Of a DNA stretch of 64,000 nt, positions 24,993 through 34,934 are shown piece by piece. A program made the translations under genes and the position numbers. Position 1 is the stretch's first letter. Every line of letters begins with the position of its first letter. The notes beneath the pieces were generated by a model. The model was not told the DNA's origin, made no database searches, and saw nothing but the letters and a program-made list of their open reading frames with translations. The DNA comes from an uncultured Collinsella sp. (lineage in GTDB: Bacteria; Actinomycetota; Coriobacteriia; Coriobacteriales; Coriobacteriaceae): assembly GCA_900541055.1 (NCBI GenBank), contig UQHZ01000006.1, forward strand, positions 1 through 64,000, read 5' to 3'.

Positions 24993-27659
24993 CTATTCCT
25001 GGACCTTCAGCGCCTCGGAGAGGCTCACGCGCTTGATGGAGCGCGTGTGCAGCAGCGCCACGACCAGGTAGGTCACAAAGCCAATGCCCACGCACGCCGC
25101 CATGGACCAAGCGGGCACGTAGATCTCGATATTGCCGTTGTAGGCGAGCAGCATCGAGCGGAAGATGGCCGTGAGCGAGCCAATAATGACCGGCAGGCTC
25201 AGCACGAGCGACGCCGCCACGCACAGCGTGATCGAGCGGATGTACAGATGCGAGATCTCGCTATCGCGATAGCCAAAGACTTTCATGTAGCTGATCGAAC
25301 GGGCGCTGTGGTCGATCACCGCCTTGGTCAGCAGGTACATAAACAGCAGGAAGATAAACACCGCGAGCCCGATCATCATTCCGATCATTTTGCTCATCAT
25401 GCCGATGAACTGGTCGCCCACGGCCCGCATGTCGTCGGGCGTGGTGTCGCCGGCAAAGTAACGAGCATCGAGGTCGAGCTTCTCGTCGCTCACATAGCCG
25501 TTAAAGTAGGCGGCATCGTTGTCGAACAGCTCGTTAAAGTCGTCGATACTCATATAGATATTCATGTCCGACTTGGAGCCCCAGGCACAGTCCTTGCCCG
25601 CGTACTCAAAGGAATAATGCTCCCCCTCGTACTTGTCGCGAAGCGTGACCTTCTGACCCTCGCTCCAGCCAAACTTATCGAGCAGACCGCCGCCAAAGAC
25701 GACACGGCCGTCGCCGACGTTGAGGTCTTTCCAATAGCGCGAATCGGGCGAGATGCCGTAGACGGAAATCGTCTCCTCGCCATTTCCATCGCCGCGGTCG
25801 TATTGCAGCTGGTAAACGGCATATTTCTCGGCCTGCGCGATTGCGCCCACGCCGTTATCGGTCGTGTTAACCGGGTGAATGTCGTCGTTGTCAGTGTCGA
25901 TCTTAGAGGCCTTGTCGATCAGGTCGATAGCCTCGTCGCGGTCGCAGCCGAGGGCATCGGCAAGGTCATCGAGGCGCGCATAAAGCGCATCCTTCTTGTC
26001 CTGGACCTTGGCAAGCGCATCCTGCGCCGCAGTCAGGCTCTCGGCAGACGGAGATGCGGTCGCGGCATCGGCTGCCGCCTGCGCCGCATCGGCCGCGTCG
26101 TCAAGCTCGTCATCGGCATCCTGAGCGGCGGAAAGCAGCGCGCCGTCAACCGACTGCAAGCGCTCGAGTGCCGACCACTGCTCGCGCTCCTCGGCAGTAC
26201 CCTCGAGCTCCAGCGGCGCCTTGAGCGTGTACTGGTGCTCGGCGACCAGGCTTGTCTCAAGGTTATCGGCGTAGTGCGTCATCGTGGGCAGAATTGCCAG
26301 GCCAAAGAGCAGCAGCAGTGAGGCAAACGCGATGCCCACGAAGAGCGTGGCGAAGTTGCCCAGATTGCGCAGGAAGATACGCAGGCGGAAGCGCGAGACA
26401 AAGCCCATGCGCTCCGGCAGCTGCAAGCCGCGCTTGGTGCCCGATTTGCCGCTCGCCTCGTGGCGAAGAAACTGCAGCGGCGTCTTGTCCATCTTGCGAA
26501 GCAGGCCCACCAGCGTGATGAGGATGAGCGCGGCGGCGGGAACCACGGCGCACTTCACAAAGATCTCCCAGCTCCAGTACACCTGGAAGGGCGGCAGGCT
26601 GTACGAACCGTAATAGAGGCTGCGCATGGGCTCGGTAAAGAACACAACGCCGAGCGCAGTGCCCAAAAGCGCCGCGACCACGCCCACGATGGCGGGAAGT
26701 GCCAGGTAGTGCAGCACGATCTCGCGTCGGCGATAACCGCTGGCGAGCAGCGTGCCGATGATGGCGCTCTCCTCCTCGATGGTGGCGTCGGTAAGGACCA
26801 CAAAGACGAACGCCATGATCACGATGATGATATCGAGCAGCGTCATCCACATCATGGAGTCGCCGTCCACGTCGTCGCGCGCATAGCCAATGCCCTGGTT
26901 GGAATCGGCGTCGATGAGGTCATCCACGCGTGCATCGGCATCGGTGAGCGCCTCCACCATATCTTGCTCGGCGTCGATGCGGTCTGCGGTGGAGAGATCG
27001 CGATCGGTAAAGGTGAAAGAGTAGGTGTAGGCGGGTGCGCCGCCGGCATCCTCGAGCGCGACAAAGCCGGCATCGGTGACCTCGGCCACGCCATAGGTGA
27101 TGGTGTTCACCGTAAAGTCCGAATTGTTGAGGAACAGCGCCTGGCTATCGGGCTGGGTCATAATGCCGCAGATGGTGTAAGTGCGACCCTCAAGCTCGAC
27201 CTTATCGCCCACGGCGAGGCCGTTGTTGGTGGCAAAGACACGGTCGATGGCCACCTCGTCGTCCGCCTTAGGCTGCCTACCCTCGCAGTAGGACGCAATG
27301 TCCACCTTGGTACGGTGCGCGTAGGTGCGCAGCGTGCGCTTGGTGCCGTCGTCGCCGGACGCCTTTTTGATGATGGCATCGATAGAGAAATTCTTGTAGA
27401 GCGTGACGCCGCCGACGTCGCCGGCTGCATCCTCGGCGGCCTTGAGCTGATCGTCGGTAGCCTCGAAGGAGGTGGTCACGCGGCCGTCCTCGATCGTGTA
27501 CGCATCGCGCATGCCGTCGATAAGGCAACCGATGGAATGCGCTGCGAGCAAAAAGCCCGATGTAAGGGCGATGCTTCCACACATAAGCAAAAAGATGCCC
27601 AGGTACTTGCCGATATTGCGGCGCAGCTCGCGCGGGAGACGTTTTGCGAGAGGTGTCAT
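24993..27659 (-). CDS. ABC transporter permease with two FtsX domains
   Basis: About 888 residues. N-terminal helix (residues 15-40), a large extracytoplasmic domain (about 45-265), an FtsX domain with three helices (about 270-400), a further helix near 435, an Asp/Ala-rich coiled-coil extracytoplasmic segment (about 470-600, with DDELDDAADAAQAAADAA), and a second FtsX domain at the C-terminus ending in SLSEALKVQE. This is the MacB/LolE-like mechanotransmission type, not a classical importer, and typically exports peptides or antibiotics, or acts on lipids or cell wall. It lies 8 bases downstream of its ATPase. Substrate unknown. Confidence 0.9.
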   Translation of the reverse strand: MTPLAKRLPRELRRNIGKYLGIFLLMCGSIALTSGFLLAAHSIGCLIDGMRDAYTIEDGRVTTSFEATDDQLKAAEDAAGDVGGVTLYKNFSIDAIIKKASGDDGTKRTLRTYAHRTKVDIASYCEGRQPKADDEVAIDRVFATNNGLAVGDKVELEGRTYTICGIMTQPDSQALFLNNSDFTVNTITYGVAEVTDAGFVALEDAGGAPAYTYSFTFTDRDLSTADRIDAEQDMVEALTDADARVDDLIDADSNQGIGYARDDVDGDSMMWMTLLDIIIVIMAFVFVVLTDATIEEESAIIGTLLASGYRRREIVLHYLALPAIVGVVAALLGTALGVVFFTEPMRSLYYGSYSLPPFQVYWSWEIFVKCAVVPAAALILITLVGLLRKMDKTPLQFLRHEASGKSGTKRGLQLPERMGFVSRFRLRIFLRNLGNFATLFVGIAFASLLLLFGLAILPTMTHYADNLETSLVAEHQYTLKAPLELEGTAEEREQWSALERLQSVDGALLSAAQDADDELDDAADAAQAAADAATASPSAESLTAAQDALAKVQDKKDALYARLDDLADALGCDRDEAIDLIDKASKIDTDNDDIHPVNTTDNGVGAIAQAEKYAVYQLQYDRGDGNGEETISVYGISPDSRYWKDLNVGDGRVVFGGGLLDKFGWSEGQKVTLRDKYEGEHYSFEYAGKDCAWGSKSDMNIYMSIDDFNELFDNDAAYFNGYVSDEKLDLDARYFAGDTTPDDMRAVGDQFIGMMSKMIGMMIGLAVFIFLLFMYLLTKAVIDHSARSISYMKVFGYRDSEISHLYIRSITLCVAASLVLSLPVIIGSLTAIFRSMLLAYNGNIEIYVPAWSMAACVGIGFVTYLVVALLHTRSIKRVSLSEALKVQE

Positions 27660-27667
27660 GGCGCCGC

Positions 27668-28381
<714 letters not shown>

Positions 28382-28475
28382 GGTATCCCCCAATTGTTAG
28401 CCTCGTACTACTTTATGAACGTAATAGTAAACCTTGGCGAACTATTTTGGGGCGAGGCCTAGGATTTATTTCAGA

Positions 28476-29681
28476 CTAGGCGCGGGATTTGGCGCGTGCG
28501 AGAGCCAGGCCTACGGCGGCAATGGCGGCGGCGAAGAGCACGGTGACGCCCAGGTCGCAGGCGATGTCGCCCAACACGGCAGACGTCAGATCCGCGGCGA
28601 GCGCCTTGCTGACCGCGTCGTTCACCCAATACGTCGGCACAAAATGCGCCGCGGTCTGCACGGCCGAGCCCATGAGCGACAGCGGCATCCAGGCGCCGCC
28701 CAAAAACGTCATGAGCATGCCGAGTAAGTTGCCCACACCGTTGAGCAGCTCCTCGCGTGCGCCCAAGCTCGACAGCGCAAAGCCAACGGCCAGCGGCGTG
28801 CACGCCAGCGCAAACGTCGCCGCCAGCGCCAGGCACACACGGCCCACGCCGACTTCGGCAACCGCGCCGGCAAAGCCCACGACGCCCATCATGCTCGACA
28901 CGAGCCAAATGCAGACGGTGAGCACCGCGGCGGCCGCGAACACGGCGAGCGAACGCTGGCGCTCGGAGACCGGGCCGGCCTCCATGCGGCGCACGCGCTC
29001 GGGCTCGTTCATGCCCGAGAACACCAGCCCCACCGACACGATGACCGATGAGATAATCGCGTACGCACCAAAGTTAAAGTACGACTTGAGCGTGGCGGCG
29101 GCAGTCGAGTAGACCTTGACCTGCTTGATCTCGACCTCGGCACGCTTCGCGGCGGCATGCTCGGCCGCCTTGGCAACATCGCCGTTGGAGGCAGCGGGCT
29201 CAAGTGCCGCCGCAGCACCCGCGAGCGAGACCCACCGCGAGGCCTCGGCGGACGAAAGCGCCGCCGCCATGGTGCCGGCACCGTAGGTCACATCGAGCTT
29301 GGGCAGGTCCTCCCCCGCGTGGGCGGCTGCAACAAGGTCGTCTTCAAATCCCTCCGGGATAAAGAACACGCAGTCGGCGCTGCCCTTGGCGCTGTTGCTC
29401 TTGGCAAGCGCATCCGCAAGGTCGTACGTGTCGTCACCAACGCCCGTGACCAGGTCAAAGCGTGAGCTCAGATGCTTGGTAAGCGCCCGCGAAAGGTCGC
29501 TATTGTCGCGGTCGACCACAATCACGTTGGTGTCGTAGGGCTTGTACTCGGTAAGCTGCGACGAGTTCCAGCTCACCGAGGCCGCGATGAATACGCCCAT
29601 GAGCGAGATGAACACCGTATAGATGAGCAGGTAGAACGGGTGCGCCAGCGCCATGCGAAGCGCGGTCTTAAAGGTGCTCAT
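28476..29681 (-). CDS. ABC-2 type transporter permease
   Basis: About 401 residues. One N-terminal helix, an extracytoplasmic domain (about 45-190, with YNTNVIVVDRDNSDLSRAL-type sequence early on), then five helices at the C-terminus: the ABC-2 exporter layout (YhgE/NatB/DrrB-like). The ATG follows GGAAGGAG by six bases and lies inside the end of the upstream permease (14-base overlap), so it is coupled. It works with the second permease and ATPase upstream, probably as a heterodimer exporting a drug, peptide or lipid. Confidence 0.88.
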   Translation of the reverse strand: MSTFKTALRMALAHPFYLLIYTVFISLMGVFIAASVSWNSSQLTEYKPYDTNVIVVDRDNSDLSRALTKHLSSRFDLVTGVGDDTYDLADALAKSNSAKGSADCVFFIPEGFEDDLVAAAHAGEDLPKLDVTYGAGTMAAALSSAEASRWVSLAGAAAALEPAASNGDVAKAAEHAAAKRAEVEIKQVKVYSTAAATLKSYFNFGAYAIISSVIVSVGLVFSGMNEPERVRRMEAGPVSERQRSLAVFAAAAVLTVCIWLVSSMMGVVGFAGAVAEVGVGRVCLALAATFALACTPLAVGFALSSLGAREELLNGVGNLLGMLMTFLGGAWMPLSLMGSAVQTAAHFVPTYWVNDAVSKALAADLTSAVLGDIACDLGVTVLFAAAIAAVGLALARAKSRA

Positions 29682-30855
29682 AGCGGCTCCTTCCAAAGAT
29701 CAGCGTAGCGGCGGCGACAAACACCAGGGCCATCAGGACCAGCGCGCCGGCGCGAACGGCAAACGGCCCCAGGTCCTCAAAGAAATACAGGCGATTGAAC
29801 ATGTCGCAGATGAGCTTGACGGGGTTGAGCCAGCACTCGGCCGGGCAGGTGCGGGCGACGTCGTCGGCAAGCGCCATCGCCGGTTCGCCGTAGAGGCCGG
29901 CGAACAGGGCGCACGTGGTAGCAAAGCCCGTGAGGATGCCGGACTTGGACGCCTTGCCGCCCTTAACGGGAAGTGTGCCCACAAAGAGTCCCAGGCCCGT
30001 GGCGGCAAGCGCGGAAGCGGCGCCGCCCACCAGACACAGCCCCTCGCGCCCGCCAAAGTCGACGCCCACGACCAGGCGCACGTAGCCGATTGCGATCGCC
30101 ATCGAGGCGAAGGAAACCAGCCACGAGCCCACAAAGATACCGGCCAGCGATGCCGTCTTGGAAAGACTGCCCACGCAGCGACGCGCGCCAAGGCCCGACA
30201 GATTGGGCTGCAGATCGACGACGCTCAAGGCGGCAAACTCGGCAGACATCATCGCGACCAGGCCAAAGAGCGCATAATAGTAGATGACCGTGCCATCGGG
30301 CGTGGTGCGTGTCAGGCTTACGCGGCGGGTGCCGCCCTCGAGCGACAGGGCGCGCGCAACCGCCGCCGGATCGGCAAGGACAGCCGGGTTGTCCTGGGCA
30401 ATCTGGGACATGAGCCCGGCATTTTGCGTATACGAGCTCGCCACCGTCTCAAGGATGCTGCGGTCGGTGAGCACCGACGAGGCGCGCGAGCTGTCGTAGC
30501 TCGACAGCAGCGTGAGCTTGGGTACGCCTGCGTCGTCGACCGTATAGATGCCCGCGACCTCGCCGGCCTTAAGTGCACGGTTCGCATCGGCTGCGTCGTC
30601 GCACTCGTGGATCTTGAGCAGCTGGTCGTCGCCTTCCTTGGCAAGCGAGGTCGCCACGTCCTTAAAGGTCGAAGCGTCCCAGGCCTCGTCCGCCACGACG
30701 GCAACCGGCACCGGGTCGACTTTGCCATCGGAGCTCAGGTTCGCAAACATAAACATGAACATCGTGGAAAGCGCGATGGGAAAGACCGCGCCCCAGACCC
30801 ACGTGCTCGGCCGGCGCAGCAGCGTCTTGACCGTAGTGATGATGGTGTTGAACAT
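29668..30855 (-). CDS. ABC-2 type transporter permease
   Basis: 395 residues, same topology as its downstream neighbour: N-terminal helix (TWVWGAVFPIALSTMFMFMF), extracytoplasmic domain (about 45-195), then a cluster of five to six helices with SLSKTASLAGIFVGSWLVSFASM in the middle. The two permeases are related but diverged. It starts 9 bases after the ATPase stop, within the same operon. Substrate unknown. Confidence 0.88.
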   Translation of the reverse strand: MFNTIITTVKTLLRRPSTWVWGAVFPIALSTMFMFMFANLSSDGKVDPVPVAVVADEAWDASTFKDVATSLAKEGDDQLLKIHECDDAADANRALKAGEVAGIYTVDDAGVPKLTLLSSYDSSRASSVLTDRSILETVASSYTQNAGLMSQIAQDNPAVLADPAAVARALSLEGGTRRVSLTRTTPDGTVIYYYALFGLVAMMSAEFAALSVVDLQPNLSGLGARRCVGSLSKTASLAGIFVGSWLVSFASMAIAIGYVRLVVGVDFGGREGLCLVGGAASALAATGLGLFVGTLPVKGGKASKSGILTGFATTCALFAGLYGEPAMALADDVARTCPAECWLNPVKLICDMFNRLYFFEDLGPFAVRAGALVLMALVFVAAATLIFGRSRYEHL

Positions 30856-30864
30856 GACTGCCCC

Positions 30865-31803
30865 CTAGTCGCGCAGCTCGCGGCCGGTGATCTCGAGGAA
30901 CACGTCGTTGAGGGTCGGCGGTTCGGAATAAATGCGGCCGAGCGCTACGTCATGCGAGCGCAGCGCATCGAGAATGTCCGTCAGGTTATGCGGGCTCGCC
31001 TCGCACGAAAACGTGAGCTGGCCCGCCGTCGCCGACAGGTCCAGGACATGCGGCAGGCTCGCGACGGCACCGAGCGCCGCGCTCGGCACCTCGCCGACCT
31101 CGATCACGATCTTCTCACCCATCTGAATCATGCGCTTGAGCTCGTCGTTGGTGCCCTGCGCCAGCACGCGGCCGCCGTCCATGATCATGATGCGGCTGCA
31201 GATCTGCTCGACTTCCTCCATATAATGGCTGGTATACACCACCGTGGCGCCCTCGTCGCGCAGGCGGCAGATGCCCTCCAGGATGGCATTGCGGCTCTGT
31301 GGGTCGACCGCCACCGTAGGCTCGTCAAAGAAGATGAGCTCGGGCTTGTGCGCGATGCCGCAGGCGATGTTGAGGCGACGCGCCAGGCCGCCCGAGAGCT
31401 TGCCGGGGCGAAACTTGGTAAAGTCGCCCAGGCCGACAAAGTCGATCGCCTCGTCCACCAGCGCGCGGCGGCGTTTGCGGTCGTTGACGTAGAGACTGCA
31501 GAAATAGTCGATGTTCTCGCGCACCGTGAGCTCGTCGAACACCGCCACCTGCTGCGGCACCACACCGATGCGGCGCTTGAGGTCGTAGCGGGCGGGCGTC
31601 ATGGGCTCGCCAAATAGCTCGATGGTGCCTTTGTCGTAGGCGAGCAGCTGCAGGATGCAGTTGATGGACGTGGTCTTGCCCGAGCCGTTGGGGCCCAGCA
31701 GGCCAAAGATCTCGCCGGGGGCGATGCTGAGGTTAAAGTGGTCGAGCGCAATAAGATCGTCATAGCGCTTGACGAGGTTTTCGACGTGGACGATGTCTGT
31801 CAT
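30865..31803 (-). CDS. ABC-2 exporter ATPase
   Basis: About 312 residues. Walker A GLLGPNGSGKTTSINCIL, Q-loop VVPQQVAVFDELTV, signature LSGGLARRLNIACGI, Walker B LIFFDEPTVAVDPQSRN and H-loop VVYTSHYMEEVEQ. A C-terminal extension (about 220-312) is the usual DrrA/CcmA-type tail. The ATG at 31801-31803 is preceded by AAGG. It is first in a three-gene operon and diverges from the histidine kinase/regulator pair starting at 32015. That arrangement usually means the two-component system controls the exporter. Confidence 0.94.
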   Translation of the reverse strand: MTDIVHVENLVKRYDDLIALDHFNLSIAPGEIFGLLGPNGSGKTTSINCILQLLAYDKGTIELFGEPMTPARYDLKRRIGVVPQQVAVFDELTVRENIDYFCSLYVNDRKRRRALVDEAIDFVGLGDFTKFRPGKLSGGLARRLNIACGIAHKPELIFFDEPTVAVDPQSRNAILEGICRLRDEGATVVYTSHYMEEVEQICSRIMIMDGGRVLAQGTNDELKRMIQMGEKIVIEVGEVPSAALGAVASLPHVLDLSATAGQLTFSCEASPHNLTDILDALRSHDVALGRIYSEPPTLNDVFLEITGRELRD

Positions 31804-32002
31804 GAGGCGGCCCTTCTGTTGGTCGTGGCCCGGTACGATTGCATCATCGCAGGAGCCGCCGGCGCGCACCAGTGAGCTTTGTCACGAGTGCGGGGGGGGC
31901 GGAGGCGAAACCCCCGCTCGTGCGAGCGATCGACGCCGATTTGCCGCGCGGGAGGAATGTCACGGTTGCGCAGGCGGCCCCTCCACCACGCGCGGCTTCG
32001 CG

Positions 32003-32008
32003 TACAAT
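32003..32008 (+). promoter_or_regulatory. -10 box implying a leaderless transcript
   Basis: TACAAT ends 6 bases before the ATG at 32015, so transcription would start at or within a base or two of the start codon. No Shine-Dalgarno sequence precedes this ATG. Leaderless mRNAs are common in Actinobacteria. A clear -35 is not seen. Confidence 0.55.
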
Positions 32009-32014
32009 ACCCGT

Positions 32015-33160
32015 ATGAACAGGCTTTTCGACAAATCGATCGTGCTGGCGTGCTGCATTGCGGCCGCAATGGGCCTTGCCGTGGACGCTCGCCTGGTCGC
32101 GGCGTTTTGCCTTGGCGTTATTGCCACCTCGCTGGCCGAGGTGGCACAGGGAGAACGCACGCGCCGTATAAGCGAGGCCGCGAGCTACGCTTACATCATC
32201 GCGGCCGTCTTCGTGCCGCCGTTTGTGCCGTTTGCGCCTCTCGCCCTCTATGACATCGCGCGACGCGTGCGCCGTGAACGAATCTGGCCCGCGCTGGCGA
32301 TTGGCGCCGTGTGTGTCTGCGCGCTTGTCGCGGACCTTCGTGGCGGCGTGCTCACCACCCGAACGCTGCTGTTAACCGCCATCCTTTCGGTCGCCGCCAC
32401 GTTGCTGTCGCTGCGCACCGCGCAGCTGGAGCGCGAACAGGAACGCATGCGTCGCATCCGCGACAAGCTGCAAGAACGCGCCCTGGCACTCGAGGCACGC
32501 AACCGTGACCTCGCCGACCGCCAGGACTACGAAGTCGAACTCGCGACGCTCGCCGAACGCGCCCGCATCGCGCGCGAGATCCACGATAACGTGGGCCACC
32601 AGCTCACGCGCGCTTCGCTTCAAACCGAAGCCCTGCGCGTGGTCCATGCCGACGAGCCCAGGGTTGCCGCCGATTTCGCCGACGTCAAACGCACGGTTGA
32701 CGAGGCGCTCCAACTCGTGCGCGCCAGCGTCCACGCGCTCAACGACAATGCGACCAACCTCTCCGTGCAGCTCGAGCGCATCGTTGAAGGCGCACGCTCG
32801 GACAGCGGTCCGCAGATTGAGCTTGAGGTTTTGGCCGAGCATGCGCCCGCCAACGTCGCCAACTGCTTTACGGCGGTGCTGCGCGAGGCGCTTTCCAACG
32901 CCATGCGCCACGCCCATGCCAAAACCATTACTGTGCGGTGCATGGAGCATCCGTCGTTTTACCAGCTCATCGTTACCGATGATGGCGCGGACGCGACCCC
33001 GGCGAGCAGCAGCAACGTCGCAGAAGGCATGGGGCTCGGCTCCATGCGCGAGCGTGTTGAGGCGCTTGGCGGCACCTTCACCGCCGGCCCGCGCGCCGGC
33101 GTCGGCGGCTGGCGCGTGTTTGCCACCGTCCCCAAACAGCAAGGAGATGAGGCCCGATGA
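32015..33160 (+). CDS. NarL-type sensor histidine kinase
   Basis: About 381 residues. Five or so membrane helices (about 8-125), a coiled coil (about 128-180), then HisKA_3 with the phospho-His in ARIAREIHDNVGHQLTRASL, and a HATPase domain: N-box REALSNAMRHAHAKTI, G-box DDGADATPASSSNVAEGMGLGSMRERV, ending GGWRVFATVP. It resembles LiaS/DesK/YdfH kinases that sense membrane stress. Longer in-frame starts exist from 31769, but the TACAAT placed for a leaderless start and loss of hydrophobic pattern upstream favour 32015. It overlaps the regulator by ATGA. Confidence 0.9.
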   Translation: MNRLFDKSIVLACCIAAAMGLAVDARLVAAFCLGVIATSLAEVAQGERTRRISEAASYAYIIAAVFVPPFVPFAPLALYDIARRVRRERIWPALAIGAVCVCALVADLRGGVLTTRTLLLTAILSVAATLLSLRTAQLEREQERMRRIRDKLQERALALEARNRDLADRQDYEVELATLAERARIAREIHDNVGHQLTRASLQTEALRVVHADEPRVAADFADVKRTVDEALQLVRASVHALNDNATNLSVQLERIVEGARSDSGPQIELEVLAEHAPANVANCFTAVLREALSNAMRHAHAKTITVRCMEHPSFYQLIVTDDGADATPASSSNVAEGMGLGSMRERVEALGGTFTAGPRAGVGGWRVFATVPKQQGDEAR

Positions 33161-33786
33161 GGCTCATTGTTGTCGACGACGACCGCTTGGTGGTCGATTC
33201 GCTCAAGATAATCCTGGGCGCCCAGCCACAGATCGAAGTGGTGGGAACCGGCGCCGACGGCAACGACGCGGTGGCACTCTACACCGAGCATTCGCCCGAC
33301 ATCGCGCTGCTCGACATTCAGATGCCGGGGCGCGACGGGCTTTCGGCGGCCCGCGAGATCCTCGAGCACGACCCCGCGGCACGCGTCGTGTTTCTGACGA
33401 CGTTCTCGGATGACGAATACATTGTGTCGGCACTCAAGCTGGGCGCCCGCGGTTACCTGATCAAAACCGATGTCGCCGCTATTCCGCCAGCGTTGTCGCA
33501 GGTCATGGACGGCAAACGCGTGCTCGAAGGCAAGGCGATCGAGGATGTTGACTTTGGCGGGATGGGTAACAAGGCGGACACGCCTCGCCAGCCCGCCGCC
33601 TTTGCCAGCCTGACCGACCGCGAGTTCGAAGTCGCCGAGCTCATCGCCCGCGGCCTCGATAACAAGGAGATTGCCGCCACGGCTTATATGGGAGAAGGCA
33701 CGGTGCGCAACCACATCAGCTCAATCCTCGCCAAAATGGGACTACGTAACCGCACCCAAATCGCCATCGCCTACCTGCGAGGGTAA
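33157..33786 (+). CDS. NarL/LuxR-family response regulator
   Basis: 209 residues. Receiver domain with DDD at 7-9, phospho-Asp53 in LLDIQMPG, Thr in FLTTFSDDEY and Lys in LIKTD. A linker with a Gly/Asp-rich stretch is followed by a LuxR HTH: LTDREFEVAELIARGLDNKEIA...GTVRNHISSILAKMGL. Complete at both ends, unlike the truncated regulator at the left edge. Probably activates the divergent ABC-2 operon. Downstream lie three long hairpin elements before the convergent ech operon. Confidence 0.94.
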   Translation: MRLIVVDDDRLVVDSLKIILGAQPQIEVVGTGADGNDAVALYTEHSPDIALLDIQMPGRDGLSAAREILEHDPAARVVFLTTFSDDEYIVSALKLGARGYLIKTDVAAIPPALSQVMDGKRVLEGKAIEDVDFGGMGNKADTPRQPAAFASLTDREFEVAELIARGLDNKEIAATAYMGEGTVRNHISSILAKMGLRNRTQIAIAYLRG

Positions 33787-33846
33787 TTTCCCAACGGCCA
33801 ACCGCCCCGGCATAGCAAAATGACTGTAACCGATTTAATGCCATTT

Positions 33847-34001
33847 CAAAACTATGCCGGTTTACGGGGCTAAACTCAGGACCCCCATCCATACCCGCGT
33901 TTTCTGCAAAATGACAGCTCGTCTACCTGCGGTTTTATTTTCACGGATATCGGCATGGTTGGGAGCGCGTGACTTAGCCCCGTAAACCGGCATAGTTTTG
34001 T
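33847..34001. repeat. Long-hairpin element, copy 1 (27-bp perfect inverted ends)
   Basis: 155 bp. The ends 33847-33873 and 33975-34001 are perfect 27-bp inverted repeats (CAAAACTATGCCGGTTTACG ... mirrored). An inner stem pairs CCCATCCATACC with GGCATGGTTGGG. The apex has AAAATGA...TCTACCTGCGGTTTTATTTT. Downstream at 34034-34070 is a tail, CCAAAATGATCCGTTTTCCT, also found after copy 2. The gap 33787-34585 (799 bases) has no gene and is mostly these elements. Confidence 0.9.
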
Positions 34002-34105
34002 CCGAGCGGCTCTGCACGAGCGCCTCCGCAAGCCTCGCGGGACCAAAATGATCCGTTTTCCTCCGTCCCCAAGGAATCACCCGGAACCGCTCGCCACGAA
34101 ACCTG

Positions 34106-34239
34106 CCCATCTACTACGTTTGACTCGATACCCTTGACCATACCCCCGTTTTCCAGAAAATCGCAGGCGTTCTACCTGCGGTTTTCTTTTCGCATTTTTT
34201 GCCGTGGTTGAGGGCCACCGCCCAAACGTAGTAGATAGG
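34106..34239. repeat. Long-hairpin element, copy 2
   Basis: 134 bp. Ends CCCATCTACTACGTTTG (34106-34122) and CAAACGTAGTAGATAGG (34223-34239) pair with one mismatch and are unlike the ends of copy 1. The inner region keeps CCATACCCCCGTTTTCC, TCTACCTGCGGTTTTCTTTT and GCCGTGGTTG. Tail at 34273-34308, CCAAAATGATCCGTTTCCCT. Confidence 0.88.
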
Positions 34240-34345
34240 CCCATTTCATGGCGAACGGGCCACACGGATGTCCTCGCGAGGCCAAAATGATCCGTTTCCC
34301 TCTGTCCACGGGAGATCAAGTGATGTTACGAATATGGTGTCATTT

Positions 34346-34499
34346 CAAAACTATGCCGGTTTACTACGATAAAAACGAGATTCCCGACCACGCGTGATTT
34401 TTTCGCAAAACTACAAGCCGTCTACCTGCGGTTTTGATTTTGCCAAATGCGGTGTGGTTGGAGGTGGGCGATTTATCGTAGTAATCCGGCATAGTTTTG
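34346..34499. repeat. Long-hairpin element, copy 3
   Basis: 154 bp. Ends 34346-34373 and 34472-34499 pair over 28 bp with one mismatch. The outer 16 bases match copy 1 (CAAAACTATGCCGGTT), while the inner part (TACTACGATAAA) resembles the arm of copy 2. Core TCTACCTGCGGTTTTGATTT and GGTGTGGTTGG are retained. It has no copy of the tail. Confidence 0.9.
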
Positions 34500-34534
34500 T
34501 TCGCGACGGCACAACCGCGCGTTTAAGCGCGGGA

Positions 34535-34560
34535 CCGGTGGGGCAAAATTGCCCCACCGG
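34535..34560 (-). terminator. Palindromic hairpin after the ech operon
   Basis: CCGGTGGGGCAA and TTGCCCCACCGG form a perfect 12-bp stem with a 2-base gap, 25 bases past the echF stop. Confidence 0.75.
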
Positions 34561-34585
34561 CCCCTATTCCAGTTCTATCCCAGCG

Positions 34586-34927
34586 TTACTCCGGCTTGGT
34601 TTCTACTGTGGGAGTCTTGTCCGCTGCGACTGGGGTGCGGGCGGTGTCCATAGTCAGGCAGTGCTTGGGGCAGCTCTCGATGCACTCACCGCACACCACG
34701 CAGGCATACGGGTCGATCGACCACGTTCCACCCTTGCGATCGACCGCGAGCGCGCCCGCCGGGCAGCGACGCGCGCACATGCCGCAGCAAATGCACACGT
34801 CCATGTCGTTAACGATATGTCCGCGCAAGCGCTCGGGTACCGCGAGCTTCTCCTGCGGATAGCACACCGTTACCGGCTGCTTGACCATAGAACCCAAGGC
34901 CGTCTTGGCAAATGTCAGTAAACTCAT
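34586..34927 (-). CDS. echF: Ech-type hydrogenase ferredoxin subunit (2x[4Fe-4S])
   Basis: 113 residues. Two clusters: CICCGMCARRCP at about 46-57 and CVVCGECIESCP at about 75-86, matching the polyferredoxin subunit of group 4 NiFe hydrogenases (EchF, HycF, NuoI-like). It carries electrons from soluble ferredoxin to the small subunit on the cytoplasmic side. Length is short, as in EchF. It is last in the operon, 7 bases after the large subunit, and followed by a hairpin. The C-terminal 20 residues are a low-complexity tail. Confidence 0.9.
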   Translation of the reverse strand: MSLLTFAKTALGSMVKQPVTVCYPQEKLAVPERLRGHIVNDMDVCICCGMCARRCPAGALAVDRKGGTWSIDPYACVVCGECIESCPKHCLTMDTARTPVAADKTPTVETKPE

Positions 34928-34934
34928 GCCGCGC

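Noticed and set aside
33862..34110. Minus-strand frame across the first long hairpin
   Set aside because: It follows the hairpin arm (ATGCCGGTTTACGGGGC) and has no domain or ribosome site. The hairpin explains the conservation.
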